From Anaerolineae bacterium (GTDB taxonomy: Bacteria > Chloroflexota > Anaerolineae > Aggregatilineales > UBA3940), in contig JAFGLD010000045.1 of the NCBI GenBank assembly GCA_016928235.1, positions 1 to 35,603 on the forward strand: a DNA stretch of 35,603 nucleotides, written 5' to 3'. Below the pieces are notes generated by a model that was not told the DNA's origin, ran no database searches, and saw only the letters and a list, made by a program, of their open reading frames with translations. Position numbers and translations under genes: made by a program. The number at the start of each line of letters is the position of its first letter. Within the stretch, counting starts at the first letter, position 1. Below are positions 23,657-33,187 of this stretch, in pieces.

Positions 23657-25201
23657 TCAGCGGTAAGCTTTGGCAGCGCCCCAGATTACATCTGCAGAAA
23701 CCCTCGGTCTTCTGCATACATAGATATTGGGCTGTCCAACTGGCCTGTCATATTCATACCGGGTCTGAGCTGCAAGTTCGCACTCTTCAAAAAAGATATC
23801 CATTTCATTCGTCATATCGGTGACAATAAGCATCACGTCCCACGAATATCCTGGCCCCCAGAGATAGTAAGTCAGCGACCCGCTGACCGCATGTGGAAGC
23901 CCATATTCAGAACCAAACTGGTCAATCGCAGCGGCAGACATATACCAGTCGGCATAGATGCCTGCTACAGCGCGATCTTTCGGAGGAAGCTCGTCATACA
24001 CTCCGGCTACATCCTGCACTAGCTCCTCCCAGTGAAGCCGACCAGAGAGAAGCGGCGGATAATATGAAGTAACACCAACGAACTCCTTGATGGTGAAAGT
24101 CGAAGAGCTGAACATTTCAACATAGGCAGGCAGCAGATGCATCGGAACAATGGGCAGAACGGATGGAGCGGCATAAGCAATCCCGACCAGCAGATAAGCA
24201 ACCGTTGTAGCTTTCAGCGCTTTCTTCCAGTGTGTTTTGCCCAGCAGTTCTTCCACCGATACTGAGCCAGCCGCAAGAATCGGCATAAAAAGCGCCGCGA
24301 GCATCCGGGCAGATGTGTGCAGCACAAACATCAGCACCAGTGTTACGATGAATAGCAATCCCAGAAAGAAATAGTTCGTACCGTCCAGGGGGCGAAAGAT
24401 TCGATACAGTCCGGCCAGCCACAGGGGCAAAAGCAACGGATTCATGTACATCAAGATGTTTATGGAATACTGCCTCACGGAAGCCTGATAGACACGCGCC
24501 GTGCCATAGGCAGTCCAGTATTCAAGCGTGGGCCAATTATTGGTGTACTGCCAGATCAGGTAAGGCGCAATGATGATCAGGCAGGTCAACGCTCCCAGCC
24601 ATGGCCAGGGAGTTAGCAGGTCTCTCCGGTATTTTGATGCCAGAAGCGCAATCAGAAAGCCAGGCCCCAGAAAAGGGATGGTCATTTTGGTCATACAGGC
24701 GATACCGGCGATCAGTCCCAACAATATCCAGGTTTTCCGATTGCTGGTTCGTAGAAATCGGACAAGTGCATACAGAAAGGCCGAGAGGACTAGCTGGTCG
24801 ATGCTGTCATAGGCGAATATCGAACTAACCCCCAGCCAGATCGGTACAGCAAGATACCACAGGGCACTCAGCGCAACGGCGAACGACTTGCCACCAAATT
24901 CCTTTGCGATCAGGCAGATGAATATCAGCGTAGCCGAACCGGCAAGCGCCGGAAAGATCTTCATAGCGAGCAGTGAGTCTCCGAGTAAGGCACGGCTGAG
25001 TGCCACCAACGCAGGAACAAGTGGCGGCAAGTCCACATACCCGAACGCCAGATGCCGACTCATTGCAATTGTATAGAGTTCGTCGCCAAAGAAACCATAT
25101 CCGGGTGCAGAGTATAGATGAATCAGGAATTTCACCAATGCCGCAACAAGAATAACCCAGTTAGTAGGCGACAGATTAACAATGCGATTTTGTCCCCGCA
25201 T
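23657..25201 (-). CDS. GT39-like (PMT/ArnT-type) membrane glycosyltransferase
   Basis: A 514-residue polytopic membrane protein. After the first membrane segment it has an acidic pair in FFGDELYTIAMSRHLAFGYV, then DLPPLVPALVALSRALLGDS, the arrangement expected for the catalytic first loop of the GT-C families GT39/GT83. About nine to eleven hydrophobic segments follow up to residue about 350, then a soluble C-terminal region of about 150 residues outside the membrane. Such enzymes use polyprenyl-phosphate sugars to modify proteins or lipids outside the cytoplasm; donor and acceptor are not predictable. GGGAGGTG lies 5 nt before ATG 25201, a very strong ribosome-binding site that overlaps the end of the decayed gene upstream. 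Confidence 0.88.
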   Translation of the reverse strand: MRGQNRIVNLSPTNWVILVAALVKFLIHLYSAPGYGFFGDELYTIAMSRHLAFGYVDLPPLVPALVALSRALLGDSLLAMKIFPALAGSATLIFICLIAKEFGGKSFAVALSALWYLAVPIWLGVSSIFAYDSIDQLVLSAFLYALVRFLRTSNRKTWILLGLIAGIACMTKMTIPFLGPGFLIALLASKYRRDLLTPWPWLGALTCLIIIAPYLIWQYTNNWPTLEYWTAYGTARVYQASVRQYSINILMYMNPLLLPLWLAGLYRIFRPLDGTNYFFLGLLFIVTLVLMFVLHTSARMLAALFMPILAAGSVSVEELLGKTHWKKALKATTVAYLLVGIAYAAPSVLPIVPMHLLPAYVEMFSSSTFTIKEFVGVTSYYPPLLSGRLHWEELVQDVAGVYDELPPKDRAVAGIYADWYMSAAAIDQFGSEYGLPHAVSGSLTYYLWGPGYSWDVMLIVTDMTNEMDIFFEECELAAQTRYEYDRPVGQPNIYVCRRPRVSADVIWGAAKAYR

Positions 25202-25212
25202 AAGACACCTCC

Positions 25213-25492
<280 letters not shown>

Positions 25493-25544
25493 AGGCTTTT
25501 GATGAGTTTAGCACATATTAGCTTGCAAGCCATAGATTTTTTAT

Positions 25545-25880
25545 TAGCGCACCAAGGCGATGAGTTGAAAACAATGGACAGAGACTGGCCCGGAGAGGTA
25601 TCCTCGAAGTCAAGATAGAGCAGAAAGGCTGGCATACAGATCTCCCAAAAACCGTGGAACCCACACAAAATCCTGTATGATCCTGGTTGTTGCGTACTTT
25701 CAAGGAGGAACATTTCGACTATACCGAATACGCTGATTTTGATGACGCCTATTGCCAGATTGAGCACTGATTGAGGTCGAATATACTACCGAGCGCATTC
25801 ACTCCTCTCTCGACTACCTCACTCCATCTGAATTCGAGGCGGCTTATCACAGCTGCGTGAATCTTCTTATCTCACCCTGA
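25545..25880 (+). pseudogene. Decayed IS3-family transposase (orfB 3' end)
   Basis: Pieces of an IS3-type integrase tail appear in alternating plus-strand frames: LLAHQGDELKTMD (relatives HSDQGxQY), then AGIQIS, then SWLLRTFKEEHFDYTEYADF followed by DDAYCQIEH, then after a frameshift IEVEYTTERIHSSLDYLTPS followed by EFEAAY. The RIHSSLxYLTPxEFE block is diagnostic for the end of IS3-family OrfB. At least one stop codon and two frameshifts break it. No terminal inverted repeats are apparent. Confidence 0.8.
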
Positions 25881-25984
25881 TTTCTGTGTCCAGATTTTGG
25901 GGCGCAGTACAACCCGATCGGTTGCCGATAGAGCCATGAGAAGATAAGTTGTTGGGTCACTATTCAGCTTATGGGTGCTGTCTG

Positions 25985-26014
25985 CTTGACAGTTTTGGGT
26001 GACGAGTGACGAGT
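25985..26014 (+). repeat. 30-bp repeat containing GTGACGA heptamers, copy 2
   Basis: It begins CTTGACAGTTTTGGGTGACG and matches 28 of 30 positions of the minus-strand copy at 2939-2968. Confidence 0.65.
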
Positions 26015-26112
26015 CGTTCGCAGTTTACGGGCTAGGCTGAGAGAGGTGGTTGACTGCTATTCTCCATCTTTGGGGATCAGTTTTTGCCGTAGCCCCATTA
26101 CCCAAACGACTA

Positions 26113-26154
26113 ATCATCCGACTTGTTGTTTAGTCGTCCGATTTGTTGTCATCC
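26113..26154 (+). repeat. Two-unit tandem repeat (about 20 bp)
   Basis: TCATCCGACTTGTTGTTTAG is followed directly by TCGTCCGATTTGTTGTCATC. The units share most positions. No function is apparent. Confidence 0.5.
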
Positions 26155-26427
26155 ATGCACTCAAAACTCATCGTGTGTCTTAGGCTGAGACAAACTGAGT
26201 AGTTATTCTGGCTGAATAGCTGCGTAAATAGGAACATAGCCGGCTTTGTGGTACTGCGTTTTTACATATTGACGCTTTATGTTTTGCCGGCCACCTTGCC
26301 CATAGCACAAAAACTTAATCATCGAGTGTTAGCCAATCATTGGGCACACAAAAACCCGATCCCCTCAATGAACACCTATGCCACCACCACCCTAAACCAT
26401 CATGAGTTACGTAGATTACCCATCCGA

Positions 26428-27563
<1,136 letters not shown>

Positions 27564-27575
27564 AAAGAGGGTATT

Positions 27576-28394
27576 TTGACCATCATACAAGTCATCATCT
27601 TAGGAATTATCCAGGGAGCGACCGAGTTCATCCCCATATCGAGTTCGGCTCACCTGCTGCTCATTCCGTGGCTATTGCAATGGGAGGAAACTCCCAGCCT
27701 GGGGTTCGACATCATCTTGCACCTGGGCACCGTGATGGCCGTACTGATCTACTTTTGGAGAGACTGGCTGGCGATGGCTCAGAGTGTCCTGCGCTGGGCG
27801 ATCAAGCGCGACAACAGCGATCCCAACCTCAAATTGCTGGGGCTATTGATCCTGGGAACCATTCCGGCAGCGGTGATTGGAGGGCTCTTTAACGATTTCT
27901 TCGAGCAGGTCTTTGAGTACCCGTTGGTCGCGTCGCTGATGCTCTTTGTAACAGCCGGGTTGCTGTTCATCGGCGAGCGCATCGGCAAACAGGATCGCGA
28001 TCCGGAATCGATGACCTGGCTGGACAGTCTCCTCATCGGGCTGGCGCAAGCAATCGCCATCTTCCCCGGCATCAGCCGGTCAGGCGCCACCATCTCGGCC
28101 GGCAGGCTGCGCGGCCTGAAACGGGAGACTGCCGCGCGCTTTAGCTTCCTGCTGGCCACGCCGATTATCCTGGGCACCGGCATCATCCACATCTTCGACC
28201 TGTTCGAGACCGGCATCAATGCCTCCGAGACCGGCGCGTTGCTGATAGGCTTCATCAGCGCCTTTGTCAGCGGCTATCTCGTCATTCGCTGGCTGTTGAA
28301 CTTCCTGCGCTCGCGCTCAACAGCTATTTTTTCGATTTATTGTGTCCTGGCAGGAACGGTTTGCCTGATTGTGCTGTTCGCGCGGGGCGTGTAG
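27576..28394 (+). CDS. uppP: Undecaprenyl-diphosphatase (BacA type)
   Basis: A 272-residue integral membrane phosphatase that recycles undecaprenyl pyrophosphate to the monophosphate carrier used for peptidoglycan and other wall polymers; it often confers bacitracin tolerance. The first motif is GATEFIPISSSAHLLLI with the catalytic glutamates and serines. The second is FPGISRSGATISAGRLRGL with the key arginine. Six to eight hydrophobic segments are visible. It starts at TTG 27576, 6-7 nt after AAAGAGGG, and lies 12 nt downstream of tgt, so the two are probably co-transcribed. Confidence 0.96.
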   Translation: MTIIQVIILGIIQGATEFIPISSSAHLLLIPWLLQWEETPSLGFDIILHLGTVMAVLIYFWRDWLAMAQSVLRWAIKRDNSDPNLKLLGLLILGTIPAAVIGGLFNDFFEQVFEYPLVASLMLFVTAGLLFIGERIGKQDRDPESMTWLDSLLIGLAQAIAIFPGISRSGATISAGRLRGLKRETAARFSFLLATPIILGTGIIHIFDLFETGINASETGALLIGFISAFVSGYLVIRWLLNFLRSRSTAIFSIYCVLAGTVCLIVLFARGV

Positions 28395-28396
28395 CG

Positions 28397-29224
28397 GTGA
28401 TCCGGCCAGAGAGCATCGACGGGTGGGGGAAGATCGGCATGGTTGCAATGCTGATCGCCGTGATCCTGACTGCATCATGCCGGCAGTCATCGCTACTGGC
28501 CCAGGTAACACCTTCGATACGCATCGGGGCTGACTCGGCTTCCGCGCCGCTGGCCGGCGACCTGTTGAGCGCCTATGAGAGCCAGATGGCAAGCAGCCTC
28601 CTGACGCTTGATATCGGCAGCAGAGAAACCCTATTGCAGGCCTTGGCATCTGAGGAGATCGATGCCGCGATTCTCTTCGGCCCATTGGACGAGCAAGAGC
28701 TATTCGATACGCCCCTCGGTTACACACTGCTGTATATTGTCATCCCCACCGACATTCAGGTTCGCGACATTACCCGCAGTGAGTTGAGGGCGATTTTCGC
28801 CGGGCGAATCGTCTCATGGCAGGAGCTTGGCGGGCCTGACATCCCTATTCAGCCCATCACCGCCGCCCAGGGCTTCTCTGAGCGGCCGGTTTTTGAAAAA
28901 CTGGTGATGGGCGATGAACCGATCACATCAGCCGCCCGCATCGCCGCGAGCAGCGAGGGGATCGTGGCACTGGCCGGCACAACAGCAGGCGGGATCGGGT
29001 ATAGCATCGAGTGCAATCTTCCGGACAATCTCACTACGCCGGCAATTGATGGTGTCTTACCCACACTCAAGGAAGCTCGTAACCGGCACTACGCGCTCAC
29101 GAGCGCCGTTGTCTTTGTCAGCATCCGGGAGCCGGAAGAGTCGCTCCGAAGCTTCCTGGACTGGATTCTCGGCGACACAGGTCAGCAAGTTGTGCAGCGG
29201 CATATGTTGAGTCTGTCGGACTGA
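28397..29224 (+). CDS. PstS-like phosphate/anion-binding lipoprotein
   Basis: A 275-residue protein from GTG 28397, three bases after the uppP stop. The N terminus has a lipoprotein signal: a hydrophobic run MVAMLIAVILTASC with the lipobox cysteine, followed by RQSS. The mature part resembles periplasmic phosphate-binding proteins of the PstS/PBP-like family: RIGADSASAPLAGDLLSAYE, DITRSELRAIFAGRIVSWQE and the late FLDWILGDTGQQVVQ, which match the usual IFxGxIxxWxdL and FxxWxLs-GQ positions. No pstC, pstA or pstB genes are present, so it is an orphan binding protein. Co-transcription with uppP, which releases phosphate outside the membrane, is suggestive but proves nothing about its ligand. 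Confidence 0.82.
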   Translation: MIRPESIDGWGKIGMVAMLIAVILTASCRQSSLLAQVTPSIRIGADSASAPLAGDLLSAYESQMASSLLTLDIGSRETLLQALASEEIDAAILFGPLDEQELFDTPLGYTLLYIVIPTDIQVRDITRSELRAIFAGRIVSWQELGGPDIPIQPITAAQGFSERPVFEKLVMGDEPITSAARIAASSEGIVALAGTTAGGIGYSIECNLPDNLTTPAIDGVLPTLKEARNRHYALTSAVVFVSIREPEESLRSFLDWILGDTGQQVVQRHMLSLSD

Positions 29225-29404
29225 GCCTTTGACGATAGTATGTTAAACCAACATCGCTCACCGATCGGCACTCGTTGTCCGTCGCTACCTTACAGATTGT
29301 TACAATGAAACAGTGAGTGATGCCGTTAGGATACAGGTTATTGTAGGATATAAGCAGATCATTTAACATAACGCTAACCGGAATCATACTTTAATTACTT
29401 TACA

Positions 29405-31282
29405 ATGGTATCTCAGCCGCGTCGCTACACACCTCAATATCGTAGCAGTTGGGCATTGTCCATTGGCATCAATGCCTACCATCACATGCCGCCGCTCGTC
29501 TGTGCCTCGAAGGACGCCCAGGATGTCGCTGAATGTCTGATCGATCGGTTCAACTTTCCGCGCCAACAGGTCATCCTGCTGCAAGATGAATTGGCCACAC
29601 AAGAAAACATCCTGGCAGCATTCGACACCATCTTCAATCGCTGGAACATTGCCGACGATGACCGGCTGATGATCTTCTTCGCCGGGCACGGCATCACCCG
29701 CGAGACCAGCGACGGGGGAAAAGTCGGCTATATCGCGCCGTTCGACGCCAAACCTGGAGCCTGGCGTACGCTGCTCCGGATGAGTGATCTGATCGATCAG
29801 GCTACATTCCTGGCAGCCAAGCACATCCTGTTTGTCATGGACACCTGCTACAGCGGGCTCTCGTTTTTGCGCCAGGCACCGGTCGATCCGGTCGTCGAGC
29901 ACTTCTTAACCCGCCGCGCCATCCAGATGATGACATCAGGCAAAGGTACCGAGCCGGTAGCCGACGGCGGCGACCTGGAGAATGATAACTCCATCTTCAC
30001 CGGGCACCTGCTCCAGGCACTTTCCGGAGACGCGGCCACCGCTTCCGGGCTGATGACTGCCGGCGATGTCATGCACTATGTCTACCGCCATGTCACCCGC
30101 ACCCCCAAAGTCCGACAAACCCCACAGTACGGCTGGCTCAATGGCGATGGCGATTTCGTATTCCAGTTTCCACGCGGTAAAAGCCTGCCACTTCCATTAG
30201 AAGTATCACTGCGTCAAGGCACGGCGCCATCACGTCTGATGGCCGTCAACGAGCTAACCGCCATAGCCGGCGATGCGACATCTGACTATGACCAACTCGC
30301 CATGGAGCGCATCGAGGAGGTTGCCCGGCAAGATCCCGATCCGCGGGTCAGATACACAGCGCTGCGCGTCTTAGGCGTCGAGCCGGCTCATCAGACAGCG
30401 ACAAAGCAACCCGACACCGGGCCACGCATCAAGCTGCTGCCTCCCAAAAAGCCAAAGCTGTCACTCCGAATGACCTGGCCAACAGCTCTGGCGATCTGGG
30501 TCGTAGCAGGCGTGGCAATCCTGTCACTGGCCACCTTGTTCGCGTGGCAGAACAAGGCAGCCGCGATCGGCCCACAAGAAGGCTCGACGGGTATCTCCGG
30601 CAAAATCGACCGGCAGGCCGGCACAATGTCCACTCGCAATGTCTCCCCGGAGACCCTTCCGTCTGAGCCCCCCTCTACCCTGCTGCCCGACATCACCCTC
30701 CCCCCCGATCTGGCATTCACAAAACAGATCCTGTTTCAAGATGATTTCATCAGTGCTAACAACAAATGGGAGCCGGCGCCTAACAACAGTCAGGCATCAC
30801 GCTATATCAATGGTGATGGTCAGATGTACTTCGGGCTATATAAGACTTATGGCCTATGGGTAGCACAGCCGCGGAACCTGGCCGCCCGAGACGCCGTGAT
30901 CAGCGTTGAAGCCACACTAATCAATGGGCAAGACGATGGTGGATATGGGCTGATATTCCGCCAGTTTAACTTCGACCATTACTACTACTTCCGCATTGGC
31001 GTCGACGGGACTTACACACTGATTGTCGAAAATGGCGGGGCGCTCTCCACCCCGATCCCCCCTACCCCGCTGCCCTCAATGCTGATCGAGGAGGTGCCAC
31101 ACCAGATCACCGTTCATGCCGATGGGAATGACATCACCCTGTTCTTCGACCAACAAAAACTCGCAGCCGTACACAGCCCGGCGCTATCCTACCTGCGCGG
31201 AAGCATGGGGGTGGTGGTGGACACCAAAACCAGCGCACCTATTGAGGTCACCTTCGACAACTTCGTAGCATACGAGCCATGA
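29405..31282 (+). CDS. Caspase-like (C14) protease with membrane anchor and extracytoplasmic beta-sandwich
   Basis: A 625-residue protein. Residues about 10-255 form a caspase/metacaspase domain: SWALSIGINAYHHMPPLVCA, then His95 in FFAGHG and Cys148 in MDTCYSG form the catalytic dyad. Residues about 275-325 resemble a HEAT-like repeat segment (MERIEEVARQDPDPRVRYTA). One transmembrane helix spans about 356-381. After a Pro/Ser/Thr-rich linker, residues about 441-625 form a beta-rich domain of the LamG/DUF1080 kind (ILFQDDFISANNKWEP near its start; YGLIFRQFNFDHYYYFRIG). With the protease half inside and the lectin-like half outside, it could couple an external signal to proteolysis. Substrates are unknown. 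No neighbouring effector gene stands out. ATG 29405 has no clear ribosome-binding site. Confidence 0.9.
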   Translation: MVSQPRRYTPQYRSSWALSIGINAYHHMPPLVCASKDAQDVAECLIDRFNFPRQQVILLQDELATQENILAAFDTIFNRWNIADDDRLMIFFAGHGITRETSDGGKVGYIAPFDAKPGAWRTLLRMSDLIDQATFLAAKHILFVMDTCYSGLSFLRQAPVDPVVEHFLTRRAIQMMTSGKGTEPVADGGDLENDNSIFTGHLLQALSGDAATASGLMTAGDVMHYVYRHVTRTPKVRQTPQYGWLNGDGDFVFQFPRGKSLPLPLEVSLRQGTAPSRLMAVNELTAIAGDATSDYDQLAMERIEEVARQDPDPRVRYTALRVLGVEPAHQTATKQPDTGPRIKLLPPKKPKLSLRMTWPTALAIWVVAGVAILSLATLFAWQNKAAAIGPQEGSTGISGKIDRQAGTMSTRNVSPETLPSEPPSTLLPDITLPPDLAFTKQILFQDDFISANNKWEPAPNNSQASRYINGDGQMYFGLYKTYGLWVAQPRNLAARDAVISVEATLINGQDDGGYGLIFRQFNFDHYYYFRIGVDGTYTLIVENGGALSTPIPPTPLPSMLIEEVPHQITVHADGNDITLFFDQQKLAAVHSPALSYLRGSMGVVVDTKTSAPIEVTFDNFVAYEP

Positions 31283-31310
31283 TAGATCGCTTTTCAGAAA
31301 ACGGCGCCTG

Positions 31311-32081
31311 TCACGCTTGACAAAGCGCGGAATTGGGTCTTGAAAGGGTTCGCAGATCGGCAAAGGTCTTACCGTCAAGGTAGTCAGGGAAAGTGTGGAT
31401 GGCATTGACCTGTAAGTGACATCGCTCCGGGTGTTCGGCCCAGCCGCGCGCCAATCCAATCCGGACATAGACTTTGCAAGAGCGGAGCATACCGGTCAGT
31501 CCGGCGGCGATTTGTGCCGGTTTGTGATTGCCGTCTCGGAGGCTGTTGCAATAGTAGTGCCAGGTCAGATCGGTGATTTTGAGGCGATAGCTCCGGCCAC
31601 GGCCATCTACAAACTGAAGGCGATAATCCCACTTGCCACTCGTGTCCATCTCGTACTTCACCCCGACGATTCGCTCCGGGATGACAGCGCCGATGGAGCG
31701 AGGGCCGGTGCCATCCATGACGTAGAAGCCCCAGTCGTCGTGAATCTCCTGCTCAAAAATCGCCTCGACGCTCTCAAAAAGCGCCATTCCCAGCAGTCGC
31801 TCACGCTTGTCATCTTTCACCCATCGGACAAATGCCAGAGAGCTTGGGACATAAATGTGATCCTCGGTGTGTGGAGGCTGTGATATTGGGAATAACAGAT
31901 CGCACTCAACGACGGCAAAGGGAAAGACGATCGGGCGCTCATCTGCATACAGGCTCGCCTCGGTGATGCCGGGTGGCGGCAATACAGGCCGGATGCAGCG
32001 CCCTTCCTTATCGTAGCCGGCGATGCAAACGCACCCTCGCTGCATCCGCGTCAGGTCTGTGATGGCCAGTTGCGTTTTCAT
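31311..32081 (-). CDS. Dual-OB-domain protein linked to DUF488
   Basis: A 256-residue soluble protein. The N terminus MKTQLAITDLTRMQRGCVCI, then AGYDKEGRCIRPVLPPPG and later HTEDHIYV resemble the dual OB-containing domain family, which is found beside DUF488 and other putative conflict-system genes. The second half (about residues 130-225) reads IPERIVGVKYEMDTSGKWDY and KITDLTWHYYCNSLRDGN, and is beta-rich. OB folds usually bind nucleic acid or oligonucleotides, so a nucleic-acid-binding role is a reasonable guess. It is the last gene of a minus-strand cluster with two DUF488 genes; the gap to the upstream DUF488 gene is 58 nt. Confidence 0.65.
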   Translation of the reverse strand: MKTQLAITDLTRMQRGCVCIAGYDKEGRCIRPVLPPPGITEASLYADERPIVFPFAVVECDLLFPISQPPHTEDHIYVPSSLAFVRWVKDDKRERLLGMALFESVEAIFEQEIHDDWGFYVMDGTGPRSIGAVIPERIVGVKYEMDTSGKWDYRLQFVDGRGRSYRLKITDLTWHYYCNSLRDGNHKPAQIAAGLTGMLRSCKVYVRIGLARGWAEHPERCHLQVNAIHTFPDYLDGKTFADLRTLSRPNSALCQA

Positions 32082-32139
32082 GAGCAGTCCACAGCAAATA
32101 ACAGGTCACAAGCCGAGAACGCTGGCAGATCGCCAAACA

Positions 32140-32580
32140 CTACAGATGAACAATCTCCAGGCCGGGCCAATGCCCGGCCAGCCGCTCGGCCACCAGACGG
32201 CGATGGCATTGATCGGGCAGGTGCTCGCTGCACAGCAAGCAACCGGCGGCAGATTCGAACATCGAGCGATCCAGAGCGGAGGGAATATCTCTCTCATCGA
32301 GGAGAGCCTCAAAGCGAGCAACATAGCGACACCAATCGCCATCCGCGCGGTAATCCTTCAGGATTTCTTTGGTTGGGGCCAGCTCCGGAAGGTGGAGGTA
32401 CCGGCAATGATCGGCCAACTGATCGAGAAAATACGGCAGGTCTTCCTGCTTCGCGAAGCCGGCGAGCTGCCCATGAGGGTTCAGGCGGATATCGATCACC
32501 TGCCTGACGCCGTGATCGCGCAGCAGGCCGAAGAACTGCCGGGCACTTTTCCGGGTGAAGCCAATCGTGAACAGTCGCAT
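32140..32580 (-). CDS. DUF488-family protein (short type)
   Basis: A 146-residue protein with all DUF488 hallmarks: LFTIGFTRKSARQFFGLL at the start, VIDIRLNPHGQLAGFAKQED, LAPTKEILKDYR, and the C-terminal LLCSEHLPDQCHRRLVAERL with a conserved Cys-Ser-Glu and Cys-His-Arg. The conserved Asp, Arg, Cys, His and Glu suggest a catalytic or metal/nucleotide-binding site, but no activity is established for the family as far as I know. It lies 23 nt downstream of a second, diverged DUF488 gene, and the pair precedes the dual-OB gene, so the three are likely co-expressed. Confidence 0.88.
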   Translation of the reverse strand: MRLFTIGFTRKSARQFFGLLRDHGVRQVIDIRLNPHGQLAGFAKQEDLPYFLDQLADHCRYLHLPELAPTKEILKDYRADGDWCRYVARFEALLDERDIPSALDRSMFESAAGCLLCSEHLPDQCHRRLVAERLAGHWPGLEIVHL

Positions 32581-32603
32581 CGATGGGTATACCGGGGGAT
32601 TTC

Positions 32604-33146
32604 CTAAAACAGGGTCAACTGTTCCGATGGTGTTGTATCGACCGAGGCCAGCAGCGAGGCCGCGCTAAAAACAACGCCGTCGCCCCGGATATGCCGGACA
32701 GTCACCTCCGGATATGTCTGCATGACATATTTGGCGATCAGGTGGTGCCGATGGCAGGTAGCCGGGTCTTCCTCGCTGCACATGACGGCGGTGATGTGCT
32801 CGCCCGCCAGCTCCAACAGGCGTTTGACACCGTCGATGAACCATTGGCGCTTCATCACCTCCGGATAATCCACCTCGTGCAGGTAGTCGGCATCCTCCGG
32901 CGGCAAGTCACGCCGCTTGTAACAGGTCGGATCGGCAGGACGACCGCCCAGGTGCTTGCCCGCAAATACGTATCGAATGCCGTGCTGAGGCAAGAGATAT
33001 TCGAGGTTATCCTTGTTGAACTGGGAATGAAATCGGCTCACCGGCGCGGTCCGAACATCGACCACCGTCATGATGCCGTTGTCTTGCAGCAAGCGGACGA
33101 ATTTCTCAGGTGAGTGGGCGCTGTGTCCAATCGTGAAGAGCTTCAT
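32604..33146 (-). CDS. DUF488-family protein (long type)
   Basis: A 180-residue DUF488 protein: MKLFTIGHSAHSPEKFVRLL, VVDVRTAPVSRFHSQFNKDN, KHLGGRPADPTCYKR, and VMCSEEDPATCHRHHLIAKY. It differs from its neighbour by the DVR-x-x-P-x-S-R motif, the central LGGRP block and a C-terminal extension of about 35 residues ending SEQLTLF. It is a paralogue of a different subgroup rather than a recent duplicate. The PIG-L gene ends 41 nt upstream on the same strand. The terminal LTLF resembles short motifs that bind the sliding clamp (QL-x-LF), which would fit a DNA-associated role; this is speculative. Confidence 0.88.
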   Translation of the reverse strand: MKLFTIGHSAHSPEKFVRLLQDNGIMTVVDVRTAPVSRFHSQFNKDNLEYLLPQHGIRYVFAGKHLGGRPADPTCYKRRDLPPEDADYLHEVDYPEVMKRQWFIDGVKRLLELAGEHITAVMCSEEDPATCHRHHLIAKYVMQTYPEVTVRHIRGDGVVFSAASLLASVDTTPSEQLTLF

Positions 33147-33187
33147 GGCTTCATTCTACGACAGACAGCATGAGAGGGCAACACCGG

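Larger units (their letters stand above)
25881..26427. other. Intergenic region with repeats, no gene supported
   Basis: About 550 bp follow the IS3 relic. It contains a 30-bp heptamer-type repeat (25985-26014), a two-unit tandem repeat (26113-26154) and at its right end the tgt promoter. A plus-strand frame that runs into tgt from 26248 has no ribosome-binding site or domain. Confidence 0.5.
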
